Shown here piece by piece: positions 43,466 to 52,495 of a stretch of DNA of 64,000 nt (within the stretch, counting starts at the first letter, position 1; every line of letters begins with the position of its first letter). The notes beneath the pieces were generated by a model that saw nothing but the letters and a program-made list of their open reading frames with translations, did not search any database and was not told where the DNA came from. Both the position numbers and the translations under genes were made by a program. The stretch spans positions 62,001 through 126,000 of the forward strand of contig NZ_JAKIKT010000004.1 of assembly GCF_023349125.1 (NCBI RefSeq), in the 5' to 3' direction. Origin of the DNA: Shewanella corallii. GTDB lineage: Bacteria > Pseudomonadota > Gammaproteobacteria > Enterobacterales > Shewanellaceae.

Positions 43466-45528
43466 GCAAAATTATGGACAATGCAAATCAATCCAGGGGC
43501 ATGCTGGATATTTTGAAACTTCCCCTTTATGACAAGGGCGATGCCATTTTTATAACCGGTGCCACAGGGTTTCTCGGCGGCCATTACCTCTATTGGAAAC
43601 TCCATACCCAGGGCAAAGTGTACGTCCTTGCCAGAGGAGAAGATGATGCCCAGGCCCGAGCCAGAGTCTGTGCCAACCTGTCGGCCTGTGCCCACAGCTA
43701 CAATCTGCCTGATATTCCCGAATCAATACTGAGTGAACGTCTGATCTGCGTGCGCGGGGATCTGAAACAACCCGGACTGGGCCTGGAGCCATCCCAGTTG
43801 CAGAACCTGATGCAAGCCGGGATCTGTGAAATTTGGCACTTTGCTGCCAGCCTGTCTTTTCGATGGGAAGACAAGGACAAAATAGACGCGACCAATATCC
43901 GGGGCACAGAGCATCTGCTCACCCTCTGCAGCCAAATCGCAGCCAAACGTTTTATCTATATTTCTACCGCCTACACAGCTGGTAAACAGAGCGGAATAAT
44001 CCCGGAGGCGCTGCACAGCGACAGCCTGGGGTTCACCAATTATTATGAACAAAGCAAATGGGCAGCAGAACAACTGATCAGCAGTTACACCCAAGCCAGA
44101 GGTATTGACTGCACCATAGTCCGCCCCGCCATTATTCTGGGGCCAGAATTAACCCAGTGCAGCGGCGGCACCCGCTTTGGCCTCTATGGTCTGTTCCAGG
44201 AAATGCACCAGATGCGCGATACCCTGTCTCAAGTGAAGCGCAAGCTCAGATTAGTTGGACATCCAGAGGCTGTGGGCAACTTTATTCCTGTGGACCAGGT
44301 GGTGCTGGATCTGCTCTACCTAAGATCAATCAACTTTGGTGATCAGCAGGTTTACCACTCAGTTAACTCTCGGGATATCAAGGTGTTTGATGTCATCAAG
44401 CTGTGTGAGCAGCACAATGACCTCGACTGCATGGAGCTGGTCGTCGAACGTCAGGGGAAAGTCTCATCCTTTGAATCTCTGTTTGACAGTAAAACCCGCT
44501 TTTACGAGGGCTATTACGGCACCATCAAGCGGTTTGAACGGGCGCTCCCACCCCATAAACCCATGACGCTGTCCAGCATAGAGAACTTTATTCGTCTGTT
44601 CGCCGATGAGTTGGATGCCCAGGCCAAAGGCCAACAAATGCGTCGCCATCAAATCAGCAGTTGGGATGATGAGGTACTGACAGTCCACAGTCTGGGCTCA
44701 CCGGACAATCCCGCCATCATTATCGCCAACGCCTATGGTATGCCGGTGGATTTTGTTACCCCATTGGCACGCAGGCTGAGTAAATCCCACTTCGTACTCA
44801 CCTGGGATACCCGTTGGGTACCGGCACTGACCAGAGAGTTTGAAGCGGATAAATGCAACTCACTGACCCACGCCAAAGATGTGATTGCCATTATGGATGA
44901 GTTCGGTCTGCCAACAGCCGCGATTACAGGGTGGAGCAGTGGCGTTCAGACCTGTCTGCGAGCCCTGCATGAATATCCCCATAGACTGAGCTGCGGAATC
45001 TTACTCAATGGCGGCGTTTCACTTCGTCAGCCAGATCTGCCAGTGAGTCAGTTCGAAGAGAATCTTAAGTCTCTGCTGCCCAAAATCAGCGCCAACCGCC
45101 GAATGGCAGAGTTCTATTGCCAGTTAATCTACGGCAATCTCGATGCCGATAAAGCGGATGAAAAGGCCATCGACTCAGTGCTCACCAGTACAGATCCTCA
45201 TCTGCTCTATATGACCAGTATGCCGTTTCGCAATGCAGAGTCTTTGTATCGGTATGCCAACATGATGCACACCATGTTCAACGAGCGGGAAGATGCCTTT
45301 ACCCGGGGTATCAAGGCCCCGGTGATGGTACTGGGCTGTGAGCAGGATGAGGTCACTCATCCCGAACTCGCCAGAGCGCTGGCCCACCGTCTGCCCAGAG
45401 GAGAGCTGGTTATGCTCAGCGACGCCGGCCACTTCGCCCAATACTATGATGCCGGAATTGCTAAGATGCTGGCGGAGTTTGCGATACGCAGCCAGCCTCA
45501 CAACGAGCAGATACTATGTCAGAACTGA
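43462..45528 (+). CDS. Thioester reductase (SDR) fused to alpha/beta hydrolase
   Basis: 688 residues from GTG 43462 (overlaps carrier stop); ATG 43474 is an alternative. Residues about 28-385 are an extended short-chain dehydrogenase of the thioester-reductase/male-sterility type: NADPH-binding 'FITGATGFLGG' (about 31-41), 'GDLKQPGLGL', 'FHAA'-like 'WHFAASLSF', and the catalytic Y195-x3-K199 ('YEQSK'). Residues about 405-680 are an alpha/beta hydrolase with nucleophile S492 in 'GWSSG', a late Asp ('LGCEQDEVTHP') and His ('DAGHFAQY'). The reductase should release the carrier-bound product as aldehyde or alcohol. The fused hydrolase is unusual and may clear, cleave or transfer the product. Confidence 0.85.
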   Translation: MSKIMDNANQSRGMLDILKLPLYDKGDAIFITGATGFLGGHYLYWKLHTQGKVYVLARGEDDAQARARVCANLSACAHSYNLPDIPESILSERLICVRGDLKQPGLGLEPSQLQNLMQAGICEIWHFAASLSFRWEDKDKIDATNIRGTEHLLTLCSQIAAKRFIYISTAYTAGKQSGIIPEALHSDSLGFTNYYEQSKWAAEQLISSYTQARGIDCTIVRPAIILGPELTQCSGGTRFGLYGLFQEMHQMRDTLSQVKRKLRLVGHPEAVGNFIPVDQVVLDLLYLRSINFGDQQVYHSVNSRDIKVFDVIKLCEQHNDLDCMELVVERQGKVSSFESLFDSKTRFYEGYYGTIKRFERALPPHKPMTLSSIENFIRLFADELDAQAKGQQMRRHQISSWDDEVLTVHSLGSPDNPAIIIANAYGMPVDFVTPLARRLSKSHFVLTWDTRWVPALTREFEADKCNSLTHAKDVIAIMDEFGLPTAAITGWSSGVQTCLRALHEYPHRLSCGILLNGGVSLRQPDLPVSQFEENLKSLLPKISANRRMAEFYCQLIYGNLDADKADEKAIDSVLTSTDPHLLYMTSMPFRNAESLYRYANMMHTMFNEREDAFTRGIKAPVMVLGCEQDEVTHPELARALAHRLPRGELVMLSDAGHFAQYYDAGIAKMLAEFAIRSQPHNEQILCQN

Positions 45529-47099
45529 CCCAGGCGCTGCGACTCTGTGCCCAGCGCTATGCCGAGCGGCCAGCGCTGTGGGCAAGCAGTCGTCACTACA
45601 GCTACAGCGATCTGTTTTCCAGTGCAGAAAGCACGGCCGCGAGACTGCAGCGGATGCAACCGGAAAACGGCGTACTGGTACTGGCAAAAAAGAGCTTCGA
45701 AGGTTTCAGCGCCATACTGGCATGCTTTCTCTCGGGCGCAACATATATTCCTCTCAATGACAGTTTCCCCGACAGCAAACTGGCCAGCATAGTGCAGCGC
45801 AGTGGCACTACTATGCTGCTGGTCGACCCAGAGTGTGCCGACAGGCTGCAGAGTCTGCTGCCCCATATCGATGCGTCGCTTAAGATAATCTGCAGTGAAC
45901 ATATAGAGCTCGATACAGGGAATCACAGTCTGATATCCCTGGGCAGCCTGCCGGGGATGGGACTGTTCTCCCAGGCAGGCCCGGCACCCGAGGTCAGCCC
46001 GGCATACCTGATGTTTACCTCAGGTAGCACAGGTCAGCCAAAGGGAGTGCCCATATCTGAGCAGAACCTGCTGAACTATCTGAATCATATCCACAGACTT
46101 TATGACTTCAACGAGTACGACAGACACAGTCAGTTTTTCGAGTTCACCTTCGATCTCTCCATCCATGACTTACTGGTGTGCTGGACCTCCGGCGGATGCT
46201 TGTACGCCGCTGATGAGTTCGCCCGCTTAATGCCGATCCATTTCGCCCGCAAGCACCGGCTGACAGTCTGGTTCTCTGTCCCCTCGCTGATAAGCCATGC
46301 TCAGGCAGTCTTAAAACAACAGTTCCATCAGCTGTCACTGCCCTCCCTGCGTTACACCCTGCTGTGCGGCGAGGCTCTGCCTGCACGCCTGGCACTCGAT
46401 TGGTTGACGCTGGCGCCCAATACTCTGATGGATAATTTGTATGGTCCGACTGAAGCCACCATTGCCTTCACCCGCCAGAGAGTGAATCAGGTGGCCCATA
46501 GTCAGCTTCAAATTGTGCCTATCGGCAAACCCTTCGGTGCTAACCGGGTCGAGGTGGTCGACGAAAATAACCAGCCAGTGGCAGATGGGGAGACGGGGCA
46601 GCTGGCATTAATCGGCCCTCAGATTGCAACCGGCTATTGGCGGGATGACACCACCACGGCAAAGAGTTTTATCAAATTGCAGGCAGCAAACCTGGACCCA
46701 TGCACAGCTTACCTGACAGGAGATCTGGTACACAAAGACGAAGTCGGAGACCTGCACTTCCACGGCAGAATGGATCATCAAATCAAAATCAGGGGCTACC
46801 GGGTTGAGCTACAGGAGATTGAAACAGCAATTTCCAGAATCACAGATATTGCCAGGATAACGGTGACACCTTATCCACTGGGAGAAGACGGAGAAGTGTT
46901 GGGCTTGATTGCCTTTTATCTGGATACAAGGTTAACTGAACTGCAAGTATTGAATTGCTGTCGCCAACAACTGCCTGACTATATGGTTCCGGACCGAGCC
47001 TGTTGCCTGACAGAGTTTCCCCTCAACGCCAATGGCAAAACCGACCGCCACGCCCTGCTGACAATTGCCCGGGAGATGGATCAGACCCATGACATCTGA
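45516..47099 (+). CDS. Stand-alone NRPS adenylation domain (amino-acid activating)
   Basis: 527 residues; start overlaps the previous gene by 13 bp. All NRPS A-domain core motifs occur: A3 'FTSGSTGQPKGV' (about 167-178), A4 'FTFDLSIHDLL' (about 210-220), A5 'NLYGPTEATI' (about 307-316), A7 'YLTGDLV' (about 404-410), A8 'GRMDHQIKIRGYRVEL' (about 422-437) and A10 'NANGKTDR' with the catalytic Lys near 513. The Asp that binds the alpha-amino group (D235 of GrsA numbering) is present, so an alpha-amino acid is the substrate; the next code positions read L236 and H239, which I cannot assign. No carrier or condensation domain is attached; it should load the carrier at 43223. Confidence 0.88.
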   Translation: MSELTQALRLCAQRYAERPALWASSRHYSYSDLFSSAESTAARLQRMQPENGVLVLAKKSFEGFSAILACFLSGATYIPLNDSFPDSKLASIVQRSGTTMLLVDPECADRLQSLLPHIDASLKIICSEHIELDTGNHSLISLGSLPGMGLFSQAGPAPEVSPAYLMFTSGSTGQPKGVPISEQNLLNYLNHIHRLYDFNEYDRHSQFFEFTFDLSIHDLLVCWTSGGCLYAADEFARLMPIHFARKHRLTVWFSVPSLISHAQAVLKQQFHQLSLPSLRYTLLCGEALPARLALDWLTLAPNTLMDNLYGPTEATIAFTRQRVNQVAHSQLQIVPIGKPFGANRVEVVDENNQPVADGETGQLALIGPQIATGYWRDDTTTAKSFIKLQAANLDPCTAYLTGDLVHKDEVGDLHFHGRMDHQIKIRGYRVELQEIETAISRITDIARITVTPYPLGEDGEVLGLIAFYLDTRLTELQVLNCCRQQLPDYMVPDRACCLTEFPLNANGKTDRHALLTIAREMDQTHDI

Positions 47100-47553
47100 A
47101 AAGGCCTGCATTCTGTGCCAAATCAACCGTGATAAGTTGCCTCACTATGAGCTATTGAGCGACTCAGACTTTAAAGTGGTACTGGATATCAACCCCATCA
47201 CCGCCGGGCATCTGCTGATTATCAGCCGCAGCCACCAGGCTCATCTGGGTAGCCTTCCACCTGAAGAAAGCCGCGAGCTGTTGGCGCTCACCAACCAGTT
47301 AAGCACAGTGATTACCCGCGTCATGCCGGATATTACTGATACCAATATCATCATCAACAATGGGCCCGCGTCAGGTCAGCATATCGCTCACGTTCATGTG
47401 CATATTATTCCGAGACGCAAAGGCGATACCCTGAGCTTTTACTGGCGTCTGTTCACCCGCTTTATCAACCCCTTTAGTTCAATGGGAAAGGCAGCATCTT
47501 TGCTTAAGGTGCAGCAAATGTGGCTGGAGTCGGAAGCACTCAACAGAGACTAG
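47089..47553 (+). CDS. HIT-family nucleotide hydrolase
   Basis: 154 residues from ATG 47089, overlapping the A-domain gene. Histidine-triad motif H101-V-H-V-H105-IIPR, a CxxC near the start ('CILCQI', zinc-type in this family), and a helical tail. HIT/Hint enzymes cleave phosphoramidates and acyl- or aminoacyl-AMP. Encoded after an aminoacyl-AMP-forming A domain, it may remove stray adenylate; this is inference. The tail 'FYWRLFTRFINPFSSMGKA' is longer than in plain Hint proteins. Last gene of the operon; convergent 4-bp overlap with the helicase gene. Confidence 0.88.
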   Translation: MTSEKACILCQINRDKLPHYELLSDSDFKVVLDINPITAGHLLIISRSHQAHLGSLPPEESRELLALTNQLSTVITRVMPDITDTNIIINNGPASGQHIAHVHVHIIPRRKGDTLSFYWRLFTRFINPFSSMGKAASLLKVQQMWLESEALNRD

Positions 47554-50252
47554 GGTCTAGTTTCGAATGATGACACTATCTTGTCTATACAAGATTGCGG
47601 TCTTGTGCGCCACAACCCATAGCTGATGGGGATAACCTGAACGCCGGCACGCCTCAGAATACTGTAGCTATTGAGTTCAAAAAACTGCTCCCAGGGGCCG
47701 GGGTAACCAATCAGGTCCAACGCCAGATAGCGACCATGTTGGCGGCACAGAATATCGATTTCAGTGCCTGCGACTTCGTAGCCGGTCCAGGTCTCTACAC
47801 CTCTTTCCCTTAAGGCATCCACCACCGCCAGCTGAAACTCATCCACCAGCTCATTTTGACTGTGACTGGCAGCAAAGTCGGATACTGAATCCAGATAGCG
47901 TCTGACTAGAGCTGTGGCTGGCAGCAAAGCGGCATCAAAAGAGATAAACAGGTGTTGCTGCTCTCTCGCACGGGTAATGGCTACATTAAAGACGTCTTCC
48001 CGGTTTAAATATATGGCAGCACGTTTGGCACTGTTATCCAGACCAAAGGAGAGCAACATAATATCCCGCTCCTCTCCCTGAAAACCAAATGGCGTCGCGG
48101 CCCGCAACTGATACTTCAATTGCTGAGAGGGAGAAAACTGCTCGCCGATTGCATCATTCAACGCGTCAGCCTGAGCCCGAAATGGCGACAGTAACCCGAT
48201 GGATTTCACCACATCCCGGGATTCACAATCCTCAATCAGCTCACTGAGTTTACTGATAACGGCATTAACCTCGATCTGATTAACGCCTTTGGCATCACGT
48301 TCACCACCAACTGAATGCAGATGCAGGTGACCACTGCTGGTGCAGGGCTTATGCTGCATAACTCTGAGTTTGCCCTGATAGAAGGTCTGATTGCTGAAGT
48401 GGATCAGCTCAGGCGCGCTGCGGAAATGCTCATCCAGAAATGCCACCTGTTGCTGCGACACCAGCTCATCTGAAAACAGATCGAGTATTGAGGCATTGCG
48501 ATAGCTGGTGATACCAGCCATGGAGGGAGTCACACTATGCAGAGATTGCAGTTCCTGCTCTTTGGCTCTGGATAAAAAAGAGATATGTCGTAGTTGCTTG
48601 CCATCGCCGACCACCAGCGCATGCCGGGCCCGAAACAAGGCAGGAAGAGCGCTGGTGATGTTGCTCTGGGTAGCTTCATCAAATATCACCAAATCAAACA
48701 GTTCCCGCTGCAAAGGCAACACTCTGTGCAGGGTATTCAAGCTCACCAGCCAAACCGGAAACGCTTGCTGCAACACCTGATAATCCAGGTTGGCAAACAG
48801 TTCAAATTGCCTCTGGGAACTGCGGGATCGAATGGCTTTATTAAATGTGTTGAGGTGGCTTCGGTCATTATCCAGCAGCTTTTGTACCTGCTCAGATTTG
48901 GCCGCCTGCAAAAATGCCGCAGCCAGGCTCTCTTTGCTGACCAGTTTCTTGTTGTACTCCTCCAACACCTGCCATTCCTGCTGCAGCCTGGCCATCGACT
49001 GCCCAAACAGCGCAAGATAAAGTGCTTTTAACCACGCAGGGCCTGAGCTTTCCAAACGCTGCAACCTTTGTCCGCGTCGTATCGCCTGACCCAAACGTTT
49101 CAGCAAGCTGCGTTCATCTTTTGCCAGGGTGCGGTTAATACTCTCCAGCTGGCTTTCCAGCTCAGTGGCTGAGCGCTCATGCTCATGTTGGACCATGCCG
49201 CTGAGCAAGCCGTCGATATAATCCTTGAGTTGTTTAAGAAAGGCCTTTTGCCCCGCCCTTAAACAGATATCACCAAGGCCAAACTGGGCCTTGAGCTTGT
49301 CACTAATTACATCAAGGGCGTGTTCATTATTGGCCACCACCAGCACCGTCTTCCCTCTCGCCATATGCTCTGCAGCCACGGCTGCGATAGTATAGCTTTT
49401 CCCCGTACCCGGCGGACCAACAACCAACCCAAGATGCTGATTCGCAGCTATCTCCAATACCTGTTGTTGCGCATGGGATAAAAGACAGGGCAGGTAGCGG
49501 CTTTTGGGCGTGACTTTTGGAGATTGGGGACCAGCTCGCCCCGTCAGGCACAGCAAGGGGTTAGACAATTCAGCCGCATTTTCCATTGAGGCGAGCTCAT
49601 GCAATATGCCTCTGCTGCTCAACGGGCGCTCGATCAGTACCAGAGCCGAAGCAGGCAATACGGTCAAAGTGTTCGCCCTGGCTTTACGCTTCAGTTGTTC
49701 CAGCCCCACCAATCTGGGAAAGGACAATAGTTCCAACGCTTCCAACTCATGTTGACTGTGCTTTTTCAGCAAGGCGGTCCATGTGGCAGCACTCTCGGGC
49801 GCGGTAATGGATGCAAGCAGCTCGGCAGCAGATTCCTCAGGCAACAGCATCCTGAGTAAAGGCTCATTCAGGCTCAGTCCTGCCTCTTTAAAGCTGGCAA
49901 ACCACTCATTGCTATCCTGTTCCAACAGCGCTTCACTGTATACTAGGGGACTGAACAGGGCTCTCCTCTCGCCATTATCTTCAACCTTACCCACCACAAA
50001 GTGAGAGACATACAGCAACACCCTTTCTCTTTGATATCGCTCGACCCTTTGCGACATCAGCTCGGTCTCATCCGGGGCCAGAGCCTGTCTGGGCAGAAAG
50101 CCTGTCAGCAGTTGATCTTCACCCTCAATAAACAGGCAGTCGGTTTTGGCAAGCTTGCTGAGATTCCACAGGTTAAGGTCAACACAGTCCTCCCTGTAAC
50201 AGTCACGATAGTAGCCAAGAAAAGCGTTAATTGGAGTTGGTTGCACAATCAA
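47550..50252 (-). CDS. Superfamily 1 helicase with C-terminal nuclease-like domain
   Basis: 900 residues from TTG 50252, which overlaps the stop of the thioesterase gene (TTGA) and follows GAGGGG. N-terminal about 230 residues of unknown fold. Helicase: Walker A 'VGPPGTGKSYTIAAVA' near 273-288, Walker B 'FDLVIFDEATQSN' near 520-532, a long coiled insertion between them (about 330-450), motif IV to VI region 'FDEHFRSAPELIHFSN', 'PFGFQGEERDIMLLSF' and 'NVAITRAREQQHLFISF'. C-terminal about 90 residues contain 'GTEIDILCRQHGRYLALDL', like the Vsr/PD-(D/E)xK domain on many DNA2/UPF1-type helicases. Acts on nucleic acid; a defence role is possible but no defence genes lie near it. Confidence 0.85.
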   Translation of the reverse strand: MIVQPTPINAFLGYYRDCYREDCVDLNLWNLSKLAKTDCLFIEGEDQLLTGFLPRQALAPDETELMSQRVERYQRERVLLYVSHFVVGKVEDNGERRALFSPLVYSEALLEQDSNEWFASFKEAGLSLNEPLLRMLLPEESAAELLASITAPESAATWTALLKKHSQHELEALELLSFPRLVGLEQLKRKARANTLTVLPASALVLIERPLSSRGILHELASMENAAELSNPLLCLTGRAGPQSPKVTPKSRYLPCLLSHAQQQVLEIAANQHLGLVVGPPGTGKSYTIAAVAAEHMARGKTVLVVANNEHALDVISDKLKAQFGLGDICLRAGQKAFLKQLKDYIDGLLSGMVQHEHERSATELESQLESINRTLAKDERSLLKRLGQAIRRGQRLQRLESSGPAWLKALYLALFGQSMARLQQEWQVLEEYNKKLVSKESLAAAFLQAAKSEQVQKLLDNDRSHLNTFNKAIRSRSSQRQFELFANLDYQVLQQAFPVWLVSLNTLHRVLPLQRELFDLVIFDEATQSNITSALPALFRARHALVVGDGKQLRHISFLSRAKEQELQSLHSVTPSMAGITSYRNASILDLFSDELVSQQQVAFLDEHFRSAPELIHFSNQTFYQGKLRVMQHKPCTSSGHLHLHSVGGERDAKGVNQIEVNAVISKLSELIEDCESRDVVKSIGLLSPFRAQADALNDAIGEQFSPSQQLKYQLRAATPFGFQGEERDIMLLSFGLDNSAKRAAIYLNREDVFNVAITRAREQQHLFISFDAALLPATALVRRYLDSVSDFAASHSQNELVDEFQLAVVDALRERGVETWTGYEVAGTEIDILCRQHGRYLALDLIGYPGPWEQFFELNSYSILRRAGVQVIPISYGLWRTRPQSCIDKIVSSFETRP

Positions 50253-50662
50253 CGCCCCTCGGAGAGTGGAATAGCATAAGTGGCAACAGCATGAGCAACC
50301 GGCTCAGTCTTACCTTCAGAGTAAATTGTCACTTCGCCGACGATTTGAGTCTTACCCACTTTCAGCAAGCTACAATTGGCGAGAATATCTCTATCGGCAG
50401 CAGGCTTACTCAGGAAATTGATGTTCAGATTGGTGGTTACCGCCATAGCAACCAGGCCAATTTCCCCCAGAATCGCGACATAAAGAGCAGCATCAGCAAC
50501 CTCCATCAACAAAGGGCCTGACACCGTGCCACCTGGCCGCAAATGCTCAAAGCCTATCTGCTTTCTGATCTGCGCATGGCGATTGCCTACCGCTTCAATG
50601 CTGAAGTTGGCTTGGGGAAACTCTTCCCTGAAAAACTGCTCAAGCGCCTGCTTATCTGCCAT
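50249..50662 (-). CDS. PaaI-type hotdog-fold acyl-CoA thioesterase
   Basis: 137 residues, single hotdog domain. 'LRPGGTVSGPLLMEVADAAL' (about 41-60) contains the G-x-x-x-x-G-P and the acidic D/E of PaaI-like thioesterases, and 'MAVTTNLNINFLSKP' the conserved central strand. It hydrolyses short or medium acyl-CoA. Coupled by TTGA overlap to the helicase downstream, an odd functional pair. Confidence 0.88.
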   Translation of the reverse strand: MADKQALEQFFREEFPQANFSIEAVGNRHAQIRKQIGFEHLRPGGTVSGPLLMEVADAALYVAILGEIGLVAMAVTTNLNINFLSKPAADRDILANCSLLKVGKTQIVGEVTIYSEGKTEPVAHAVATYAIPLSEGR

Positions 50663-50879
50663 TTGACGTTATCCATTCCTGTTTTGCTTTTTGTCGGCTC
50701 AAGTTACCACAGCAGGCTCAAGGCACAACAGGTTGGCTGCCATCAAAAAACCTCTACTTTTGGATAATACAACCTCAGCGATTGCCCGATTTTCGCCACA
50801 ATTGATCACAGGTCTGCCCCCCTATCTGCGATCCCCTTTGATTCAATACATCACTACGATTTAACAACAGGGAAGACTT

Positions 50880-52313
50880 ATGGGAGACATCATATTTGGG
50901 CTGCTGGCACTGGTACTGTTGGCAGGATTGGGTTTTGGCGCATTTGTGCTGGTCAAGATGGGGCTGAAACGCATGTATGGTCAATCAGATGACCCGGTTC
51001 ATGAGGCCCGCAGTTCACTCATACTCAAAAGCACACTGGCGGTTATGCTTTGTCTGTTGGCGATTGTGCCCCTGACCATGGTCAGGGATATGACCACTGA
51101 ACGTGAAGGACTGTATAAAAATGTGGTTTACGAAATGGGTCATACCTGGGGCAGCAAACAGCAACTGGCAGGTCCGGTGCTGGTGCTGCCCTATCAATAT
51201 GTGGTGATTACCAAGGGTACCAACAGGGATGGGGAACCACGGGAAACCAGAACGTTAATGCGCGATGAACTGCTGATTTTGCCAAAGCAGTTAAACATAG
51301 ACGCCAAACTGACTCACGACTTCAGGGACCGTGGTATATACCGCTCTTTGGTCTATCGCAGCAATATCACAGGCCAGGCAAAATTTGATTTTGAACTGCC
51401 TCAGCTCCCCAACCTGGAAGCCTTTGATTTTGAGTCAGCACGCCTGGTATTTGGACTGTCAGCCAATAAATCTATCGATACCGTGGAGAGCTTCGATGTC
51501 AGCGGGGAAGGACTTGAGCCCCAGGACAGCCTGCAGTCAGGTACAGGACTCGCCACGCCTGCATTAAGTCGAGGATTCCATCGCCCTCTGGCAGGAATGA
51601 CAGGGGCAGCCCCGTTTACTTTGGATTTCAAAATGCAGTTGCGGGGCTCACAGGGCATCAGTTTCCTGCCTCTGGGAGAAAGCTCAGTATTCGAGTTAAC
51701 CACTGACTGGCCGCATCCCAGCTTCAACGGTATTTTGCCCACCGCCAGGAATATAGATGAGCAGGGATTCTCAGCTTCCTGGGACATCACTCACCTGAGC
51801 CGTAACTATCCACAGATTTTCCGGGATTCCAGCGGCAAGAATCTGGATGAGGCCAATGCCGGAACCCAGCTGTTCGAGCCAGCAACCCATTACGGCAAGA
51901 TAGACCGCGCAATGAAATATGGTCTGCTGTTTGTCGCTCTGACTTTTATCGTGTTGCTGATGTTTGAGCTGGGCCAGGGACAGCGCCTGTCTCCACTGCA
52001 ATACATGATGGTAGGCGCCGCAATGACCCTCTTTTACCTGTTACTGCTGGCCCTGTCTGAGCATCTGAGCTTCGCCATCGCTTATATGGCGGCGGCCAGC
52101 GTGCCCGTGCTGAGCATTCCCTCCTATGTTGCCAGCGCCACCGGCAGTCGCAATAAAGGCGTTGTTATGTTGGCCATGCTGTTGGGTCTGTATGCCCTGC
52201 TGTTTTCAATTCTGCGGCTGGAAGACTATGCATTGCTGATGGGCAGCGGCCTGTTGGTCGCAGTATTGCTGACACTCATGTATCTCACCCGGCGTCAGTC
52301 TGCCGCCGGGTAA
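50880..52313 (+). CDS. creD: CreD cell-envelope integrity protein
   Basis: 477 residues. An N-terminal membrane helix before it gives way to CreD-type 'SSLILKSTLAVMLCLLAIVPLTMV' helix (about 42-65, cut), a large periplasmic domain (about 70-335) with 'RSLVYRSNITGQAKFDF' and 'FELTTDWPHPSFNG', and six C-terminal helices beginning 'KYGLLFVALTFIVLLMFEL' (about 345-363). This is the CreD layout; the protein answers to the CreBC system in enterics and affects envelope stability and beta-lactam response. No TTCAC-N6-TTCAC cre tag is seen upstream and no creBC is adjacent. Followed by a terminator. Confidence 0.9.
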   Translation: MGDIIFGLLALVLLAGLGFGAFVLVKMGLKRMYGQSDDPVHEARSSLILKSTLAVMLCLLAIVPLTMVRDMTTEREGLYKNVVYEMGHTWGSKQQLAGPVLVLPYQYVVITKGTNRDGEPRETRTLMRDELLILPKQLNIDAKLTHDFRDRGIYRSLVYRSNITGQAKFDFELPQLPNLEAFDFESARLVFGLSANKSIDTVESFDVSGEGLEPQDSLQSGTGLATPALSRGFHRPLAGMTGAAPFTLDFKMQLRGSQGISFLPLGESSVFELTTDWPHPSFNGILPTARNIDEQGFSASWDITHLSRNYPQIFRDSSGKNLDEANAGTQLFEPATHYGKIDRAMKYGLLFVALTFIVLLMFELGQGQRLSPLQYMMVGAAMTLFYLLLLALSEHLSFAIAYMAAASVPVLSIPSYVASATGSRNKGVVMLAMLLGLYALLFSILRLEDYALLMGSGLLVAVLLTLMYLTRRQSAAG

Positions 52314-52349
52314 CCCATCCTATCCCTTGCCTTTGGTTGTGTTGAAGGC

Positions 52350-52382
52350 GCCGGCATCCCCTTTGGAATGCCGGCTTTTTTC
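52350..52382 (+). terminator. Intrinsic terminator after creD
   Basis: GCCGGCAT-CCCCTTTGGA-ATGCCGGCTTTTTTC; eight-pair stem and six T. Confidence 0.93.
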
Positions 52383-52495
52383 TCTCCAAAGTTAACACCT
52401 TGTTAATTTCGACCATCCAGATACAATCACAAAAATCAGTTTTATACGCCAAACAACAAAGACTTCCCGGCGTATTGCACCAAAATAAGGCCTTT

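Noticed and set aside
50663..50879. Cre tag (TTCAC-N6-TTCAC) expected before creD
   Set aside because: No such paired sequence was found in the upstream region.
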